The notes below the pieces were generated by a model. The model saw nothing but the letters and a program-made list of their open reading frames with translations, had not been told where the DNA came from and did no database searches. From NCBI GenBank assembly GCA_023091665.1, contig JALJCQ010000001.1:1426001-1490000 (forward strand): a stretch of 64,000 nucleotides of DNA, read 5' to 3'. Made by a program: the position numbers and the translations under genes. Of the stretch, positions 30,725-42,700 are shown one piece after another (the first letter of the stretch is position 1; the number at the start of each line of letters is the position of its first letter). This DNA is from Pythium myriotylum. Taxonomy: Eukaryota > Oomycota > Peronosporomycetes > Pythiales > Pythiaceae.

Positions 30725-32967
30725 ATGAAGCTGGTGCGCACGTCGGTTGCCCTGCGCGCTGTCCTCCCACGACTGACCCTTGCGTATCCTGCAGATCCAA
30801 CTCGGCGGCGCGAATGACGCGCTCTGCCACTTTCTGAGCTTCGGCGGCTACGAGATGCTGCTCGACTGCGGCGTCTCGTTCGAGCTCGGCGACACGTTGC
30901 GCGTGCGACTGCCGGCGGTCACATCTGTCGATGTCGCGACTCTCGACGCCGTGCTGCTCTCGAATCCATCGTCGCTTCTTGCGTTGCCGTTCCTCAAGCA
31001 CTCGCTCGGCTTCCAGGTGGGCACCATCCCGGTTTACAGAGACCTAGGGCGCCTGATCAGACTAACTGAGACGTTTGAACAGGGCACCGTCTACGCGACT
31101 GACATGACAGTGCGCTTCGGCCAAATCCTCTTGGAAGAGCTTCACAGCGCCCCTTCCGTTGTCTTCGAACTCCCGCCGACAGTCGGGTCCGAGCCAAACC
31201 TCCTGTCTCCACTGTCTGTGGAAGAGATTGCCGGGTGCATGAAAGACATCACGATTGTCGAGTTCAAGGAGATAACGCGCCTCTCGTACGGCGTCAGGCT
31301 CACTGCATTGAGCTCAGGCTTCAGCCTCGGGTCATGTATGTGGCTGCTCGAGTCCCCAAGCGAACGCGTCGCCTATGTCGCAGCGGCCTCTGGAGACCTC
31401 AACCGCCACCCGAAAGAGCTCGACTTTGCACCGCTCATCGACTGTGACACCCTCATCGTCACCGACATTAAGCCCGATCGCGACCCCCATGCGACAACCG
31501 ATCGCACGGTTGAGCGCCTGCTCGCTGCCGTGAGCCGGATTATCGACGGCGGAGGGGTGTGCATCCTGCCGTGCTCGCTCACCGGCGTAGTGTACGACCT
31601 CGTGGAGGCCATCTACACCGCGTGCATTCACAACAAAACACCAGCACATCCAATTGTGCTGCTCTCGCCTGCGGTCGAGGATGTGCTGGACGCGGCGCAG
31701 TGCGGTGCCGAGTTTCTGTGCGAGAAGAAGGCCGACAAATTGTACTCGGGTGAACCAGCCTTCATACACGAGTTGCTGCGCAAGAGCAAGGCGCTGCAGG
31801 CAGCATCCTCACTGACCTCGCAGTTACTCTCGACTCTGCAGGTACGCACTCCACCGTCTCAACGAAATGTAGTTCACTAAGGCTTCTCTGTGTAGCACGG
31901 CGGGGTAGTGTTTGTGCCTCACCCGACACTTCGACTCGGGCTCGCCACCGATCTCGTGCGCGCATTCGGCAACGACAGCCGCCACGCTGTCGTGCTGACC
32001 GACCCATCGCTCGACCCTCATGCTGTGCTCTCCCCGTTTTACTCGCTTCAGGTCGAGAAGATGGTTTGTCCCATCGATGCCCGCCTGAGTTGTGGCGACG
32101 TGAACCAGTTCGTTGCTCGCTGCTGCCCACGCAGCGTCATCGTTCCCCACGAGTACCTTGCTCCAGCGCCTTCAGCGAGCGTCAAAACTGAGCAAGAGTC
32201 ACACGATACGTCTCACTTTTCACGAGTGTTCCCTCTCCACGAACTCATCGCTGCGCGGCCGAAGACAGAACTCGAGACGTTCGCGATGAAACTGCTGGAA
32301 CCGATCTCGCTCGACAAGTCAAACAAGTACATCGAAGGGAAGCTCGATCCAGCACTGGCCGCTCGCGCAATCATGACCGAGGTCAATGGGAAGGGCGTTG
32401 CGTGCATCAGCGGACGAATTGGCGTCAAGAATCACGAGTTCGTCGTCGAGCTGGCGGAGCGTGCATTTGATGCTCCCCGCACCCTATTGACGGATCTCCC
32501 ACCAACTGCGCCACTCAGTCAAACATCGAAGAATGAGCTCAAGCCTCGAGTAACAGGCGCGAAGAGAAAGGCACCTGGTCCGTCGTCCGCGCCGACGCTG
32601 TCTCCATCAGGATCGATCATCAACAGTCACCCCATCATAGAGTACCGGGAACAGTCAAGTATTCTACTCGGACAAGTCGACGAGGAGAAATTACTCCAGC
32701 AGATCAAAGCGGTGGGTTGTTATATGCTTCTCGCTGCAAGCTTCTAATACTGATCGCGTGTCTGCTCGCCAGCACGATTCTCAACTCGATGTCTACATTT
32801 CCCAGGGACCAAACAACGCCGACGCGATGCTGAGCATCCCGGCACTCGATGCTCGCGTCACGTTGTGGAAAGAAGACGCGAGAACACTTATTGAGACGCC
32901 TAAGGAGGATGCTCGCGCTTTACTGCAGAAACTGGTGCTTGCTCAATTACACATTCTGCCCGTCTAG
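30725..32967 (+). CDS. INTS9: Integrator complex subunit 9
   Basis: Catalytically inactive partner of INTS11 in the Integrator complex, which cleaves nascent snRNA and other RNA polymerase II transcripts. Exons 30725-30733, 30795-31841, 31896-32711 and 32773-32967 (introns of 61, 54 and 61 nt) give 688 residues, near human INTS9 (658). The nine-base first exon encodes only MKL, followed by IQLGGANDALCHFLSFGG and MLLDCGVSF of the metallo-beta-lactamase fold. VYATDMTVRFGQILLEEL matches the INTS9 signature (VYATEPTVQIGR). The zinc-binding HxHxDH motif is absent, as expected for INTS9. A beta-CASP-like region follows (VAAASGDLNRHPKELDF, GGGVCILPCSLTGVVYDLV), then a C-terminal domain with the linker TGAKRKAPGPSSAP. 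CPSF2-type paralogues are less likely. Confidence 0.9.
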
Positions 32968-33103
32968 TCTCATAGTGTGGATATGCAACTCAGAGTGCGT
33001 GCCAAATCAAGCTGATGCTAAAATTGATCTCTTGAGGATGCCAGTCTATCTTGTCGTACTTGAGCGTCAGCGATGCTCGTGTTGTCATCTACGTCCCGTC
33101 GTC

Positions 33104-35437
33104 ATGGAGTCCCGTGTTGAGAGCTTGCGGCATCCCGTGGCTATGAACGCCAAGCCCGCAATGTTTCAAGCTGGTGCGTGGTAGTATGGATGAAACATTT
33201 ACCGCCACGCAGTTAATGCGTGGGATACCGAAGGCTTGTCCGCTAAGTTCACCAAGCGCCACGTGGGCAACTTCCAAGATACAACAATCATGGCCGCATC
33301 AGCCGCCAAGGCCCGCGCTGAGCTCAAGATGGAGCGTCAGGCAAGTGCAATCGAGAAGCAGCAGCAAAAGATCGAGCAAGAGGTTGGTTGAGTGAGAGCG
33401 TTACCACTGGCATGCGTGCTGAACTGTTCCTTTTCACAGATGAAGAAGATCGAAGCAATAACGGAAAAGCTACATCGACAGCAAGTGCGGGAAGCTAGGC
33501 GGCTGCGCAATCGACTCGAGTATTCTGCAACTCGCATTCAAGCAGCTTACCGGACTTACTTGAGTCGTCAGCATACTGCACGGACAGCTGCATCGATTGA
33601 GATCCAGCGGCATTGGCGAGGATCGCACAGTCGAAGATACTCGAGGGCCCTCGCTGTAGAGCGGATCAACCAGATAAAAGACATTGCCGCTCGTGTCATC
33701 ACCAGAAGTATTCGGGTCTTTGCCTGCCGAGTCGCGATGCGCCATGAGCTCCAGTGGAGGGCGTTCGCGGCGACAGTAATTCAAAGTGCTGTTCGTCGGT
33801 ACCAAGCTATGTCTGATTATGCCATTATGCGACATCAATGTGCCCAACACCTACGACATGAGCGTGCTGCAACTTTGATTCAGTCCCATACTCGAGGTTT
33901 TCTCACTCGACTCGTCTACATGGATGTGCTCTATTTGGTCTGCCGCATCCAGTCTGTGGCGCGAGGGTTTTTGGTGCGCAAGCGTCTGCAGTGGCTACGG
34001 TCAATCGATCTGAATAGGATCGTCAAGATCCAAGCACTTGTGCGTGGGTTTCTTACTCGACAGCAATTTAAACCCCTTTTGATGTTGCGCAGCGTGGCGC
34101 CGAGTAGGATAGGAGCTCGGGACCGATACCAAGGATCGATGACAAGACGGCATGTCGAGTTCCTCGGAGACGTGACGCCAGACGCCACGCCAGTGACCAT
34201 CGGCAAGGCTGCCAACGCGTCATGTTGGAAGCCTTCCGTCAACTCGACTCTACTGCCGTCCGCACTATCCCCGCTTTTCATCGCTCCACCAATTGTCAAG
34301 CGGTCTTACTGGCTACCCTCTGGGGCGAACACGTCCACCCTACATAAACGTCGGCTCCCTCAGTTGGCTGTTGATCGCCGACCTAGCTTCAAGATCCTCG
34401 GAACGGACTCTGTGGCTCCCTGTCATGCAGGTAGGACTAGTGTTAACGATTTTAACGACGTCGTGCGCCACGCTGTTCATATCCAGCGAATGGTGCGCGG
34501 TCACCTGAGCCAACATCGTCCACCGCGACGTCTGACTCCGTTAGAGAAGAGTAGTGAGAAGGGTGGAGATCAGCACGCTGGTGAGGACGTGGCCGTGCAA
34601 CATACTACTGAGGACCGTCGCAAGCGAGAAGAACAACTGAAGCGAAAGGTGCAGACTCATCGAGCTGCTCAAAAGCTTCGGCAGGAACTGGACTCTGCTC
34701 GCCGTGAGCAAGAGGAGGTGAGTATACCCCATTGCTCGTGTCTCTGTAGTGATATACGCTGACGGTACATAATGCAGCACGAAGATAAGGAACGGAAGCA
34801 AATGGAGCGAGAAGACAAGCTCACTCGGCTGTGGGTCAAGACCACCTATCGCAAGCACCTCGAGCTCCGGCACCGACGGCAGTCCATGGACCAGGAGCGA
34901 GAAGAGCGAGAGAGGGTAGAGATGCGTCGGGAGGAGCGCATTTGTCGACTCCACAACCGAAAGCTTGTTCGATTAGTGAAGCAACCTCAACTCAAGCGTA
35001 TTTCGCATGTGGATGCGTCAAGCAACGATAATGACAGTGGCGATGACACAGCCATAAACAAGGAGATGAGAGATGAAGACGCGCGAACAAACCAGAGACA
35101 AAATATCCGACTCCGCTTTCATCGCGCTGGTAAAGTATGGGAGCCAGTGCCAGCGTCATTCCAGAACCGAACCAAGCCTCTGACCAAACTCACCGGGCAA
35201 TCGCTGAAGAAGACTCGTCAGTTGCGTGCGGTGTACGGGCCAGCGATGGTCACCAACCAAACCCTCGAAGAGAGGAATGGTGAGTATGATTTACGAGTCC
35301 AGTACGCAGAGTGGAACTTTCACACAGACGACATCATCACACAAGCAGATATGGTTGAGGACGAAGCTGAGTTTGATTATGGCCACGAGTTCGACGATAT
35401 TGTGGAGGAGACCAAACTCACCCGGCTCCTGTGCTAA
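33104..35437 (+). CDS. Multi-IQ calmodulin-binding, coiled-coil protein
   Basis: Exons 33104-33173, 33213-33382, 33440-34717 and 34778-35437 (introns of 39, 57 and 60 nt) give 725 residues. The start may instead be the in-frame ATG at 33143. At least seven IQ motifs lie between residues 95 and 460, for example ATRIQAAYRTYLSRQ, SIEIQRHWRGSHSRR, AATLIQSHTRGFLTR, CRIQSVARGFLVRKR, VKIQALVRGFLTRQQ and VHIQRMVRGHLSQ, which predict calmodulin or light-chain binding. Charged coiled coils flank them (ERQASAIEKQQQKIEQE; RRQSMDQEREERERVEMRR). The C terminus is acidic. There is no motor domain. Such proteins are common in flagella and centrioles; this assignment is inference, and no exact family is recognised. 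It starts 136 bp after INTS9, same strand, and ends 35 bp from the USP5 stop, convergent. Confidence 0.75.
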
Positions 35438-35472
35438 TTATCTCAGACAAGAAAACCTCCCGATCTCGTTGA

Positions 35473-38028
35473 TCATGCGGGGACATCGTTACGGCGGAAA
35501 AAGTAGAGATAGCCCGCACCAAATGGAGGCTCTTCAGAAAGCGCGACCTTATCGTCGTTGAAGATCACCCACTTACCCTCCTTCTTGATGTGGCAGACGT
35601 AGTGCCCAGAGTTGGTATTGCGGCCGATGTGGCTGATAAAACCGACCAAAGAATACACTCCGTTCTCGTTGTCCAATTTCTTCTGAAGCGGCGCCCCACT
35701 CGCCCCGGCAGCATCCTTGCCACTCTTCCAAGACGCCACCTCCGCGTCCAAACTATCCATGTGGTTGAAGAGCCAGTCTCCTGCACGTTCTGGGTTATGA
35801 CTCGTCTTGCTAAGAGCGCATTTGACTTGATCTTCCGTGAAGCCCATAGATGAAAGATTCACTACGTGCTCCTCATTGAACTCTGATGCAGGAGCAGAGC
35901 CGGCACTCTCAAGCACGGGTGGCTCGTTGAAGTCGGGATCTTCCATGTGACTAAAGATCCATTCCATAGCGACTTCAGCATTCGCATTTCCTGTCGCGAT
36001 TGCAGCTCGCTTGCAACCGTTCTCAGAGAACCCCATGGAGACAAGTTGCGCAACTAGAGCATCGTCTGGAGTCACTTGCGTTGGTGCAGAGGCTGCACGT
36101 CCTCCAGTTGTCTTTGGGTCCTCGGGAAGCAATTCTTCTCCACTCTGCAGACCATGAGAGAGATAGTCATTTAGATTCAGCGTCTCTGGGACGTTTACGA
36201 CAACGTCGAGTTTCTTCGGCGTCCAGTCTTCATCAACGAAGAACCTTCGCATTTGAACTAGCAGGTAGCGTGGGAACGACTTAAAGCGAACAGTCTTTTG
36301 CGCCTGGCCCTTCTTACCAGTCGCGGACGAGAGAAAGTCTTCAATAGTTTCGGGGGCCAAAGTTTTGTCTACACACGCCTGGAACGGGACGATGGGAACA
36401 ACTCTATCCCCCACTACCTTCGTTTCACCGTCATCGATTCGTTGCCGTTTCTGCTCAAGTGCCTGATACTCCTGCACTTGCGTTGCATTTGTTGCAGCTT
36501 CGAGTGGAATCTGAAGCTGCAGGAACGAATCCTCGCGCGGGACATATTTCACTTTTCCAGAGCCAAGGCACTCCACACGATCTTCATATGCAAACTGGAA
36601 GAGTGCACTTGTTGGCAAATGCGCCATCTCCCTGTCCTCATCTGATCCGAGCAACGGACCCACACGGGCAGACGCGCTATGCTCATTGCGGCTCATAAAC
36701 TCCAGCAAGTGCTGAAAATATTCCACGGCATCCTGCTGCTGACCAGTCGAAAAATCTGGGTGCCCTTTTCCGACAAGACCACGGAAGGTGATTGGTCTCA
36801 ACTCAATCGACTTCAAGTCCGTCTCGTCATCATCGCCATCGTTTTGCTCTTTGATCTCTCGCTTGTATCGTTCCGTGAGTACCCCACGCGCAAGCTTGGC
36901 GAATTGCGAAGGAAAATCGTCAGCTGGTGACTCGCCGCAGGTGCTAAAGATGGTTTCGGCAGCCTCCAAGTAACGACGCTGAACTTCAGGAAGCGTGAGC
37001 AGCACGTGAAGCACCGAGTTCATGTAACAGCTGTTCCCAAGGTTTCTAAACCCGATCAACCCAGCCCCACTGACTGATACCAGCTTTTTGCCTGACTCGG
37101 TGATGGCGTCGAATTCGTAGTTCTTGTTCAGCCCGACTTGCAGCTCGTCCATAGTCTTGTCCGTCTTCTTGAGGTTGTTGATGTTAATGCCGAAATGAGA
37201 AAGATGGGTCTTCAGGTGCTTGTCCGTGACCATGTCGTCCTCGTCCGCAGCGTAGCTGTAGACATCACCGCCATCGGCAGTGATCGTGCCAAGCTTAACC
37301 GCGAGCGGGTAAAGGCTACCTGTGGCTTCGAAGTGGCGCAGCGCCTCGCCACACCCACCCGAGCCGTCCCAGTTGCGGCGGCCGCAGCCGATGTAGCCGT
37401 CCGACAGGTTAAGCCACAAGTTCTCCTGCTTGTCGCAGTCAGGTGCCATACACTTCCAGCTCGATGGGTTCGACGAGATCTTGGGCGGGTTCTCCACCTG
37501 GATTAGGTGGTCGGCGTACTTGGATTCCTTGCGTTCCTCCTGCCACGTCGCGACCTCCTCGGTCACCGTGTTGCCGGCATGGTTCAGCAGCGCCTCAACT
37601 GCTTCCTTGATGCGTGGCGGCACGATTTCCGCGTCCACGGGGACGGAGAGCTCTTCGCCCGTCTCCTTGTCGAACACGACGAGAGTGTCGTTCTTGACGA
37701 CGTCGAACTTGGCATCGTCGTTCACGGCGAAGCCGCCTTCGCCGCCGATCGCGAGCTTGGTCGGCTCGTCTCCGTCTGTCTTCAGCTTTCGCACTTTGGT
37801 GTGGCGCTGGTGGAGATAGACGGCCGGGAGCTCCGAGCGGAAGCGGTCGAGGTCCACGAAGGGCTTGCCGAAGGACTGGAGGCTCGTGAGGTTGGTGTAG
37901 AGTCCGTCGGGCGAGAACGTTGAGTCGAACGAGAAGACGCACTCGTCGCGGTAGACGCGGTCGGACGCGCGCGCCACGCGCACTCGCGGCGCCGCGGCCT
38001 GCAGCAGCGACTCGGCCGAGGGGCTCAT
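35473..38028 (-). CDS. USP5: Ubiquitin-specific protease 5 (isopeptidase T)
   Basis: Deubiquitinase that disassembles free polyubiquitin chains and so recycles ubiquitin. Single exon, 851 residues, from ATG 38028 (MSPSAESLLQAAAPRV); human USP5 has 858. Domains in order: N-terminal cryptic zinc-finger region, ZnF-UBP at about residues 170-275 (WKCMAPDCDKQENLWLNL, IGCGRRNWDGSGGCGEALRH), catalytic Cys box GLIGFRNLGNSCYMNSVLH near 335, QQQDAVEYFQHLL, two UBA domains at about 625-665 and 685-725 (LVSMGFSENGCKRAA; LSSMGFTEDQVKCAL) inserted in the catalytic domain, and the His box SHIGRNTNSGHYVCHIKK, ending with GYLYFF. All catalytic residues (Cys, His) are present. The gene is divergent from the RlmN-like gene and convergent with the multi-IQ gene. 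Confidence 0.96.
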   Translation of the reverse strand: MSPSAESLLQAAAPRVRVARASDRVYRDECVFSFDSTFSPDGLYTNLTSLQSFGKPFVDLDRFRSELPAVYLHQRHTKVRKLKTDGDEPTKLAIGGEGGFAVNDDAKFDVVKNDTLVVFDKETGEELSVPVDAEIVPPRIKEAVEALLNHAGNTVTEEVATWQEERKESKYADHLIQVENPPKISSNPSSWKCMAPDCDKQENLWLNLSDGYIGCGRRNWDGSGGCGEALRHFEATGSLYPLAVKLGTITADGGDVYSYAADEDDMVTDKHLKTHLSHFGININNLKKTDKTMDELQVGLNKNYEFDAITESGKKLVSVSGAGLIGFRNLGNSCYMNSVLHVLLTLPEVQRRYLEAAETIFSTCGESPADDFPSQFAKLARGVLTERYKREIKEQNDGDDDETDLKSIELRPITFRGLVGKGHPDFSTGQQQDAVEYFQHLLEFMSRNEHSASARVGPLLGSDEDREMAHLPTSALFQFAYEDRVECLGSGKVKYVPREDSFLQLQIPLEAATNATQVQEYQALEQKRQRIDDGETKVVGDRVVPIVPFQACVDKTLAPETIEDFLSSATGKKGQAQKTVRFKSFPRYLLVQMRRFFVDEDWTPKKLDVVVNVPETLNLNDYLSHGLQSGEELLPEDPKTTGGRAASAPTQVTPDDALVAQLVSMGFSENGCKRAAIATGNANAEVAMEWIFSHMEDPDFNEPPVLESAGSAPASEFNEEHVVNLSSMGFTEDQVKCALSKTSHNPERAGDWLFNHMDSLDAEVASWKSGKDAAGASGAPLQKKLDNENGVYSLVGFISHIGRNTNSGHYVCHIKKEGKWVIFNDDKVALSEEPPFGAGYLYFFRRNDVPA

Positions 38029-38257
38029 GCTGCGTCGTCGTCTGCTGCAATCTTTCTCCCCTTCAAGGCGGCGCCGTAAGTGCGCCAGCACCTTTCCGCA
38101 AACGTGTTAAACGCACTTAGTACAGTACCACCCAAGCGGTACAGTTTGCGTCAGGACCGAGTGGGTGGGTGGGAATGCACTTCGAGAGCTCCAGCGGAAC
38201 GGAGCTCCTCGCTGCGCACGCGCCCCGCCGACCTCCCGACGAGCTACACGAGCTACC
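38029..38257. promoter_or_regulatory. Shared upstream region of USP5 and RlmN-like gene
   Basis: The 229 bp between divergent start codons presumably contains both promoters. It is GC-rich, with repeated GGGTGG-type bases around 38159-38173. No clear TATA box is seen. Assignment rests on position. Confidence 0.5.
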
Positions 38258-39659
38258 ATGGTGAAGAAGCGCACGCTCTCGCCGCTGCCGATCTTCGACC
38301 AGTTCGCGCTGCCGGCGTTTCTGCAGGAACACAACTTCAAGGAGATGCACGCGCTGACGATCTGGCGCCACCTCGCGCAGAACCCGACGCACCGCTTCAG
38401 CCAGATCCCCGGCGTGCCGCCTCGCCTGCTTGCGATGATCGAGGAGCACTTTGTGCACTTTTCGATTACCAAGGTGATGGAGCAGCGCTCGAGTGACGGC
38501 ACGGTCAAGCTGCTGCTGCGGCTGCAGGACGGCCACGAGATCGAGGCTGTGATCATGAAGCACACGGGCCGCAACACACTCTGCGTCTCCTCCCAAGTCG
38601 GGTGCCAAATGGGATGCACATTCTGTGCCACAGGCACGATGGGAATCATTGCGGATCTGATGAGTGGTGAGATCCTCGAACAGCTTGCTTACGCGAACCT
38701 GGTTGCCCCCATTCGCAACGTAGTCTTCATGGGTATGGGCGAGCCACTCAACAACTACGACGCCGTGCTAGCTGCGATCAAGGCTATGACCAAAGTCTTC
38801 GGTCTTGCCCCGAAGCACATCACCCTCTCAACTGTCGGTGTGATCCATCGTATCCGTCAGCTCACCAAGGTTTGTCCCAAATCACGTTCTCTTGTCTGCT
38901 GAGGATTGGTTCCAACGAGTCTGGATATCGCGTAGGATGCCCCGCTTGTGCGATTGGCCTTATCGCTCCACGCTCCTAGCCAGGAGTTGCGCTCCGAAAT
39001 CGTGCCTACGTCCACGGCCTATCCGCTCGACAAACTGATGGAAGCGATCGATGAACACCTTGCTGTCAAGTACGCGCATCCTCGCTTGTGCATCCCATTT
39101 GCGATTTTTTGTTGACGGTGGTTTACTTTGTAGGGAAGGGCGATTAGTTATGGTAGAGTACTGTATGCTGGAAGGAGTGAACGATGCGATCGAGACAGCC
39201 CATACTCTCGGCAAACTGCTGCAAGGTCGATCAGTGCACGTGAACTTGATTCCGTACAACACCACTGAAGTTGGTGCACAATTCCGAAGCCCATCTCCTG
39301 AGCAAATCCGGGCGTTCCATGCCGTGCTTCGAGACCCGTACAACCTCAAGGTTACGATTCGAGAGAACCACGGAAACGACATTGATGGTGCGTGTGGGCA
39401 GCTTGCGCTGAAGAACAAACAGCAATCGAACGGTGAACATTCACACAAGGACATTGAAGATTTGGGCCGCAAGACTCTAGCTCCGAAGACCCCTGTGTCC
39501 CCCAAAAAGCGTAGCGAGGCCACTGCACCCCAGACACCCAGTCTGCTGGACAGCGTCAATGATTTCATCGACCGCCACCAGCAGACGATTGGATACAGTC
39601 TATTGTGCGCTTCCGTTGTTTTTCTGGGGATTGGCTTCTCTAGGCAATCCAGAAGTTAG
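38258..39659 (+). CDS. RlmN-like radical SAM RNA methyltransferase with tail anchor
   Basis: Homologue of bacterial RlmN, which methylates C2 of adenine (A2503 in 23S rRNA, A37 in some tRNAs). Exons 38258-38869, 38936-39069 and 39134-39659 (introns of 66 and 64 nt) give 423 residues. Landmarks: radical-SAM cluster CQMGCTFCATGTMG at about residues 115-128 (CxxxCxxC), VFMGMGEPLNNYDAV, ITLSTVG, LALSLHAPSQELR, EYCMLEGVNDA, HVNLIPYN, and the essential C-terminal methylated cysteine in GACGQL near 334. After this conserved end is a further stretch of about 85 residues: a basic, Pro/Thr-rich linker and a final hydrophobic segment (YSLLCASVVFLGIGF) with a short basic tail. That resembles a tail anchor and is not part of bacterial RlmN. 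No clear organelle presequence is present. Confidence 0.9.
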
Positions 39660-39748
39660 GAGTCCTAGAGCAACGACTGTAACACATAGACTTGTTTAGT
39701 TTTGGGAGTTCTGCATACCAACGAATCCGAACAGTGATATTATTTGTT

Positions 39749-42700
39749 TTACTTTCGCAGGTGTAGCTCACGCAAGGACTCAGATAGTTTCGATTCCGCC
39801 GAGTCGTCCTCCAAAGCAAGCATGCGCTTGCGCTTCCTGATCAAGTTACGCTCATCCGCCTTCTGCAGTCGATCCTGATGTCGCTGCTTCGCCTGGAATC
39901 GCGCCACCTGCTTGTCATCCACAATAAACTCGATACGAACCGTCTCAGTGCCGTCCTCCTCCACCACACGAGTCGTACGCTTCAACACTTTCCGCCCAGG
40001 AACACGACTCGGCGTCTCTCCTGACGATGCCCACTTCGATGCACTCGTTGGTGAGGACGCACGCGATCGGTGTTCGACGGGCGTATTGATGGCAGAAGCC
40101 ATGTTCGAGCCACCGTGAGACATACCAAGCGAAGATCCTGGTCGAGTTCCTCCTCCCTGGGTCTGCTGGCTTCCCGCGGTCGACGACGCAGCCGAGCCGG
40201 ACGCGCTCTCCGTGATACCACTCGCGCGTAACTGCGTCCGGAGCTTGCTCGCATCCACATCGGACCGACGACTCGCACTCGTCGCTCCCGAGTCTTCCTT
40301 CATCTCCTTCATCAAACGTTCCAACTCCACTGCATCTTCTCGCTCTGCCAAAGCTTCTTTCGATCGGTTCAGACCGCCACCACCTTTCGTGAACAAGTTC
40401 TTCGGTCCGAGCTTCACAATCTTCTCTCGGTCGTCTTTACCGAAGCTTCCAGCGCCAAGCAGTTCGTCTTCGAGTTCGTCAATGATGTCTGAGTCGTCAC
40501 CGGAGTCTTCGTCGTCGGAGAAAGAGACGGTGGTCGAGCTCAGTACGTTCATTTGTCGTTCGTAGATGACGTCACACTTGCGTCGGTAGTCTTGTTGTTG
40601 GGCAGATAGCGATTTGCGAGCACCACGCGCAAATTTGGGAAGTGCCCTTCCTTCTCCGCGTGCAGTCATGTAGCTACTGATTTCTCTTATCATGTTGACG
40701 CGTTCCCATCGCGAAAGATTATCAACCTCTTCCTTAGGAACTCTAAGACGGACGAGGACTTGGCCAGCCTCTTTCATCCTTAATTTGCGCAAGTCACCGA
40801 GGGTACCAGTAATACGAAGATGGGTACTTTCATTCACGTCATGGAAACTCGTTCGCTTCTGAATGTCGTCATGTCTGTTTGCACGGGACTGAGGAACCCG
40901 AACAAAGCTAAAGCCTTCACCACGGCCCGTCGGATCACCGATACCACCCAACAAAAGCATCCCCGACCCCTTGCCTTGCAGGTGACACTCAACATAGTTG
41001 TTCGTCAGATTCCATGGAGTCAATTGCAGTTGCTCGTGGATATAACGAGCCACTTGGATGTCTGTCTCCAGCTTGCGGATCGTTGCATCGCGTTTCCATA
41101 CGTCCTGCTCAGCTTTCTCTTTCGCACGCCGTTCCAGTTTCAACGGCTCGACGAGCGCGGCAGTAAGCGCCTGCTTGCGCAACTCGAGTCGTTTGAGCAA
41201 CAGATTGATAGCACCGTTCACACCCGTCGGCGTGAACAACTTCGTCAGTCCGATGTCGAGCAGACGGCGGTGACCAGCCATCATACTCTCGTACAGACAC
41301 ACGGACTCAGGATTGATGCTCGCACGGATCTCTTCCTCACTCGTGAGCTGAGAAGCTGGCTTCTTCTTCCACCAACCAGAGTCATTACCACCACGCTCGA
41401 ACGTGGCCACCTCCTTCATTCGCTTTCGAATCGCCGTGCCTGATTGGTTCGGGAACGCACGAGCGATGTCTTCGATCTTCAAGCGCTCACCATCGCTCGC
41501 TTTCTTGAACAAACGAAGAATGTGGAAAGACATGTACGGACGGATAAAGTCGTTTGCACTGCGGGAGTTGGGTGCCGGCACCTCGATCTGCGGTTCCACT
41601 TGGCCAGCAAGGTACAGATCTGGCATCTCGAAAATGTAGAGCGTAGTCTTCGCACTCTCACCAATCGCCGACCCCTTCTTTCCTTTCGACACCGAGCGCG
41701 TCAACAAGAAGAGCTCGTACTGACCGTTGTCTCGAGCAGCTGTCGACGGCGCGAACGGAGCCACCGGTTTGTGCTGGAAGATAGGAACCTTGTACAACTT
41801 CGAGTTCAAGGAGGTCACCACACGGCCAGGAGGCACGTCACCGACGAATGGGGTCTCATCGTGGTGTCCAAGTGTGATCACCTGACCCATCTTCATCTCC
41901 GGCGCCTTCGGCTTGGCTTTCTTCACCTTCTTCTTTCCCACCAGAACATCCTCTTCCGAGTCCGGAGGCCGCCAGTAGTGAAGGATGCGTGACGCCATGC
42001 CAGGGTTCGACAGCATTGGCGGGTTCTGCTCCGTGTACTCCACCAAGATGATCTTGCCACCAGCTATCAAGTTCAGGTCCGAGCTCTTCTTGATCTGCGT
42101 CACGACGGCTCCTTCCTCGACGGGAGGCACCGGGACAACAGGTGGAGGTAAGAACACCATGCGTTCGTTGATTTTGAACTTGCTCCGAGGGCGATGGAAC
42201 TCCCGTAGCTTGGCTTTTGGCAGCTCGGGTTTCGTCATTGACAACTTGATCGCAGGGAGAGAGTTTTCGGGAAGGTCTAGGCGTACGATTCTGCGTGTGC
42301 TGTGTGATTTTTGTGATATTTGTGGCGAATCGACGAGCTCACCAATGTCCGCGCATGTGGATGTTCTTTCCACACGCCTGCGCTTGGTTTGTAATTGTTC
42401 TTGCAGCCTTTTCGTTCTAACTGCTTCGCTAAAGATGCGTTGACTGTGGGTCTTAAGAAGAGGGTGCTTGATGCCCGAATCACCATCTTCTAGCACGATT
42501 GACAAGTCGTTTTCGTCTAGAACGAGTCTACTCTCGGGCATGTCGAGAGGCCTCTTCCAACCAATCGCGCGAACCCAAGACCCGTCATCCAGCTCCTTGT
42601 TGAGTGGGCAGCGAGAGAGGATGTCACATGCTGACGGGCCTTGTTTTCGTTCAACGGGTGGGTCATTCATCGCTGGCGCGCTTGCGTGTTCCGCGATTTC

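Noticed and set aside
40820..41443. 207-residue plus-strand frame inside TAF1 copy A, repeated in copy B
   Set aside because: It recurs only because the TAF1 DNA is duplicated; the minus strand encodes the conserved TAF1 core.
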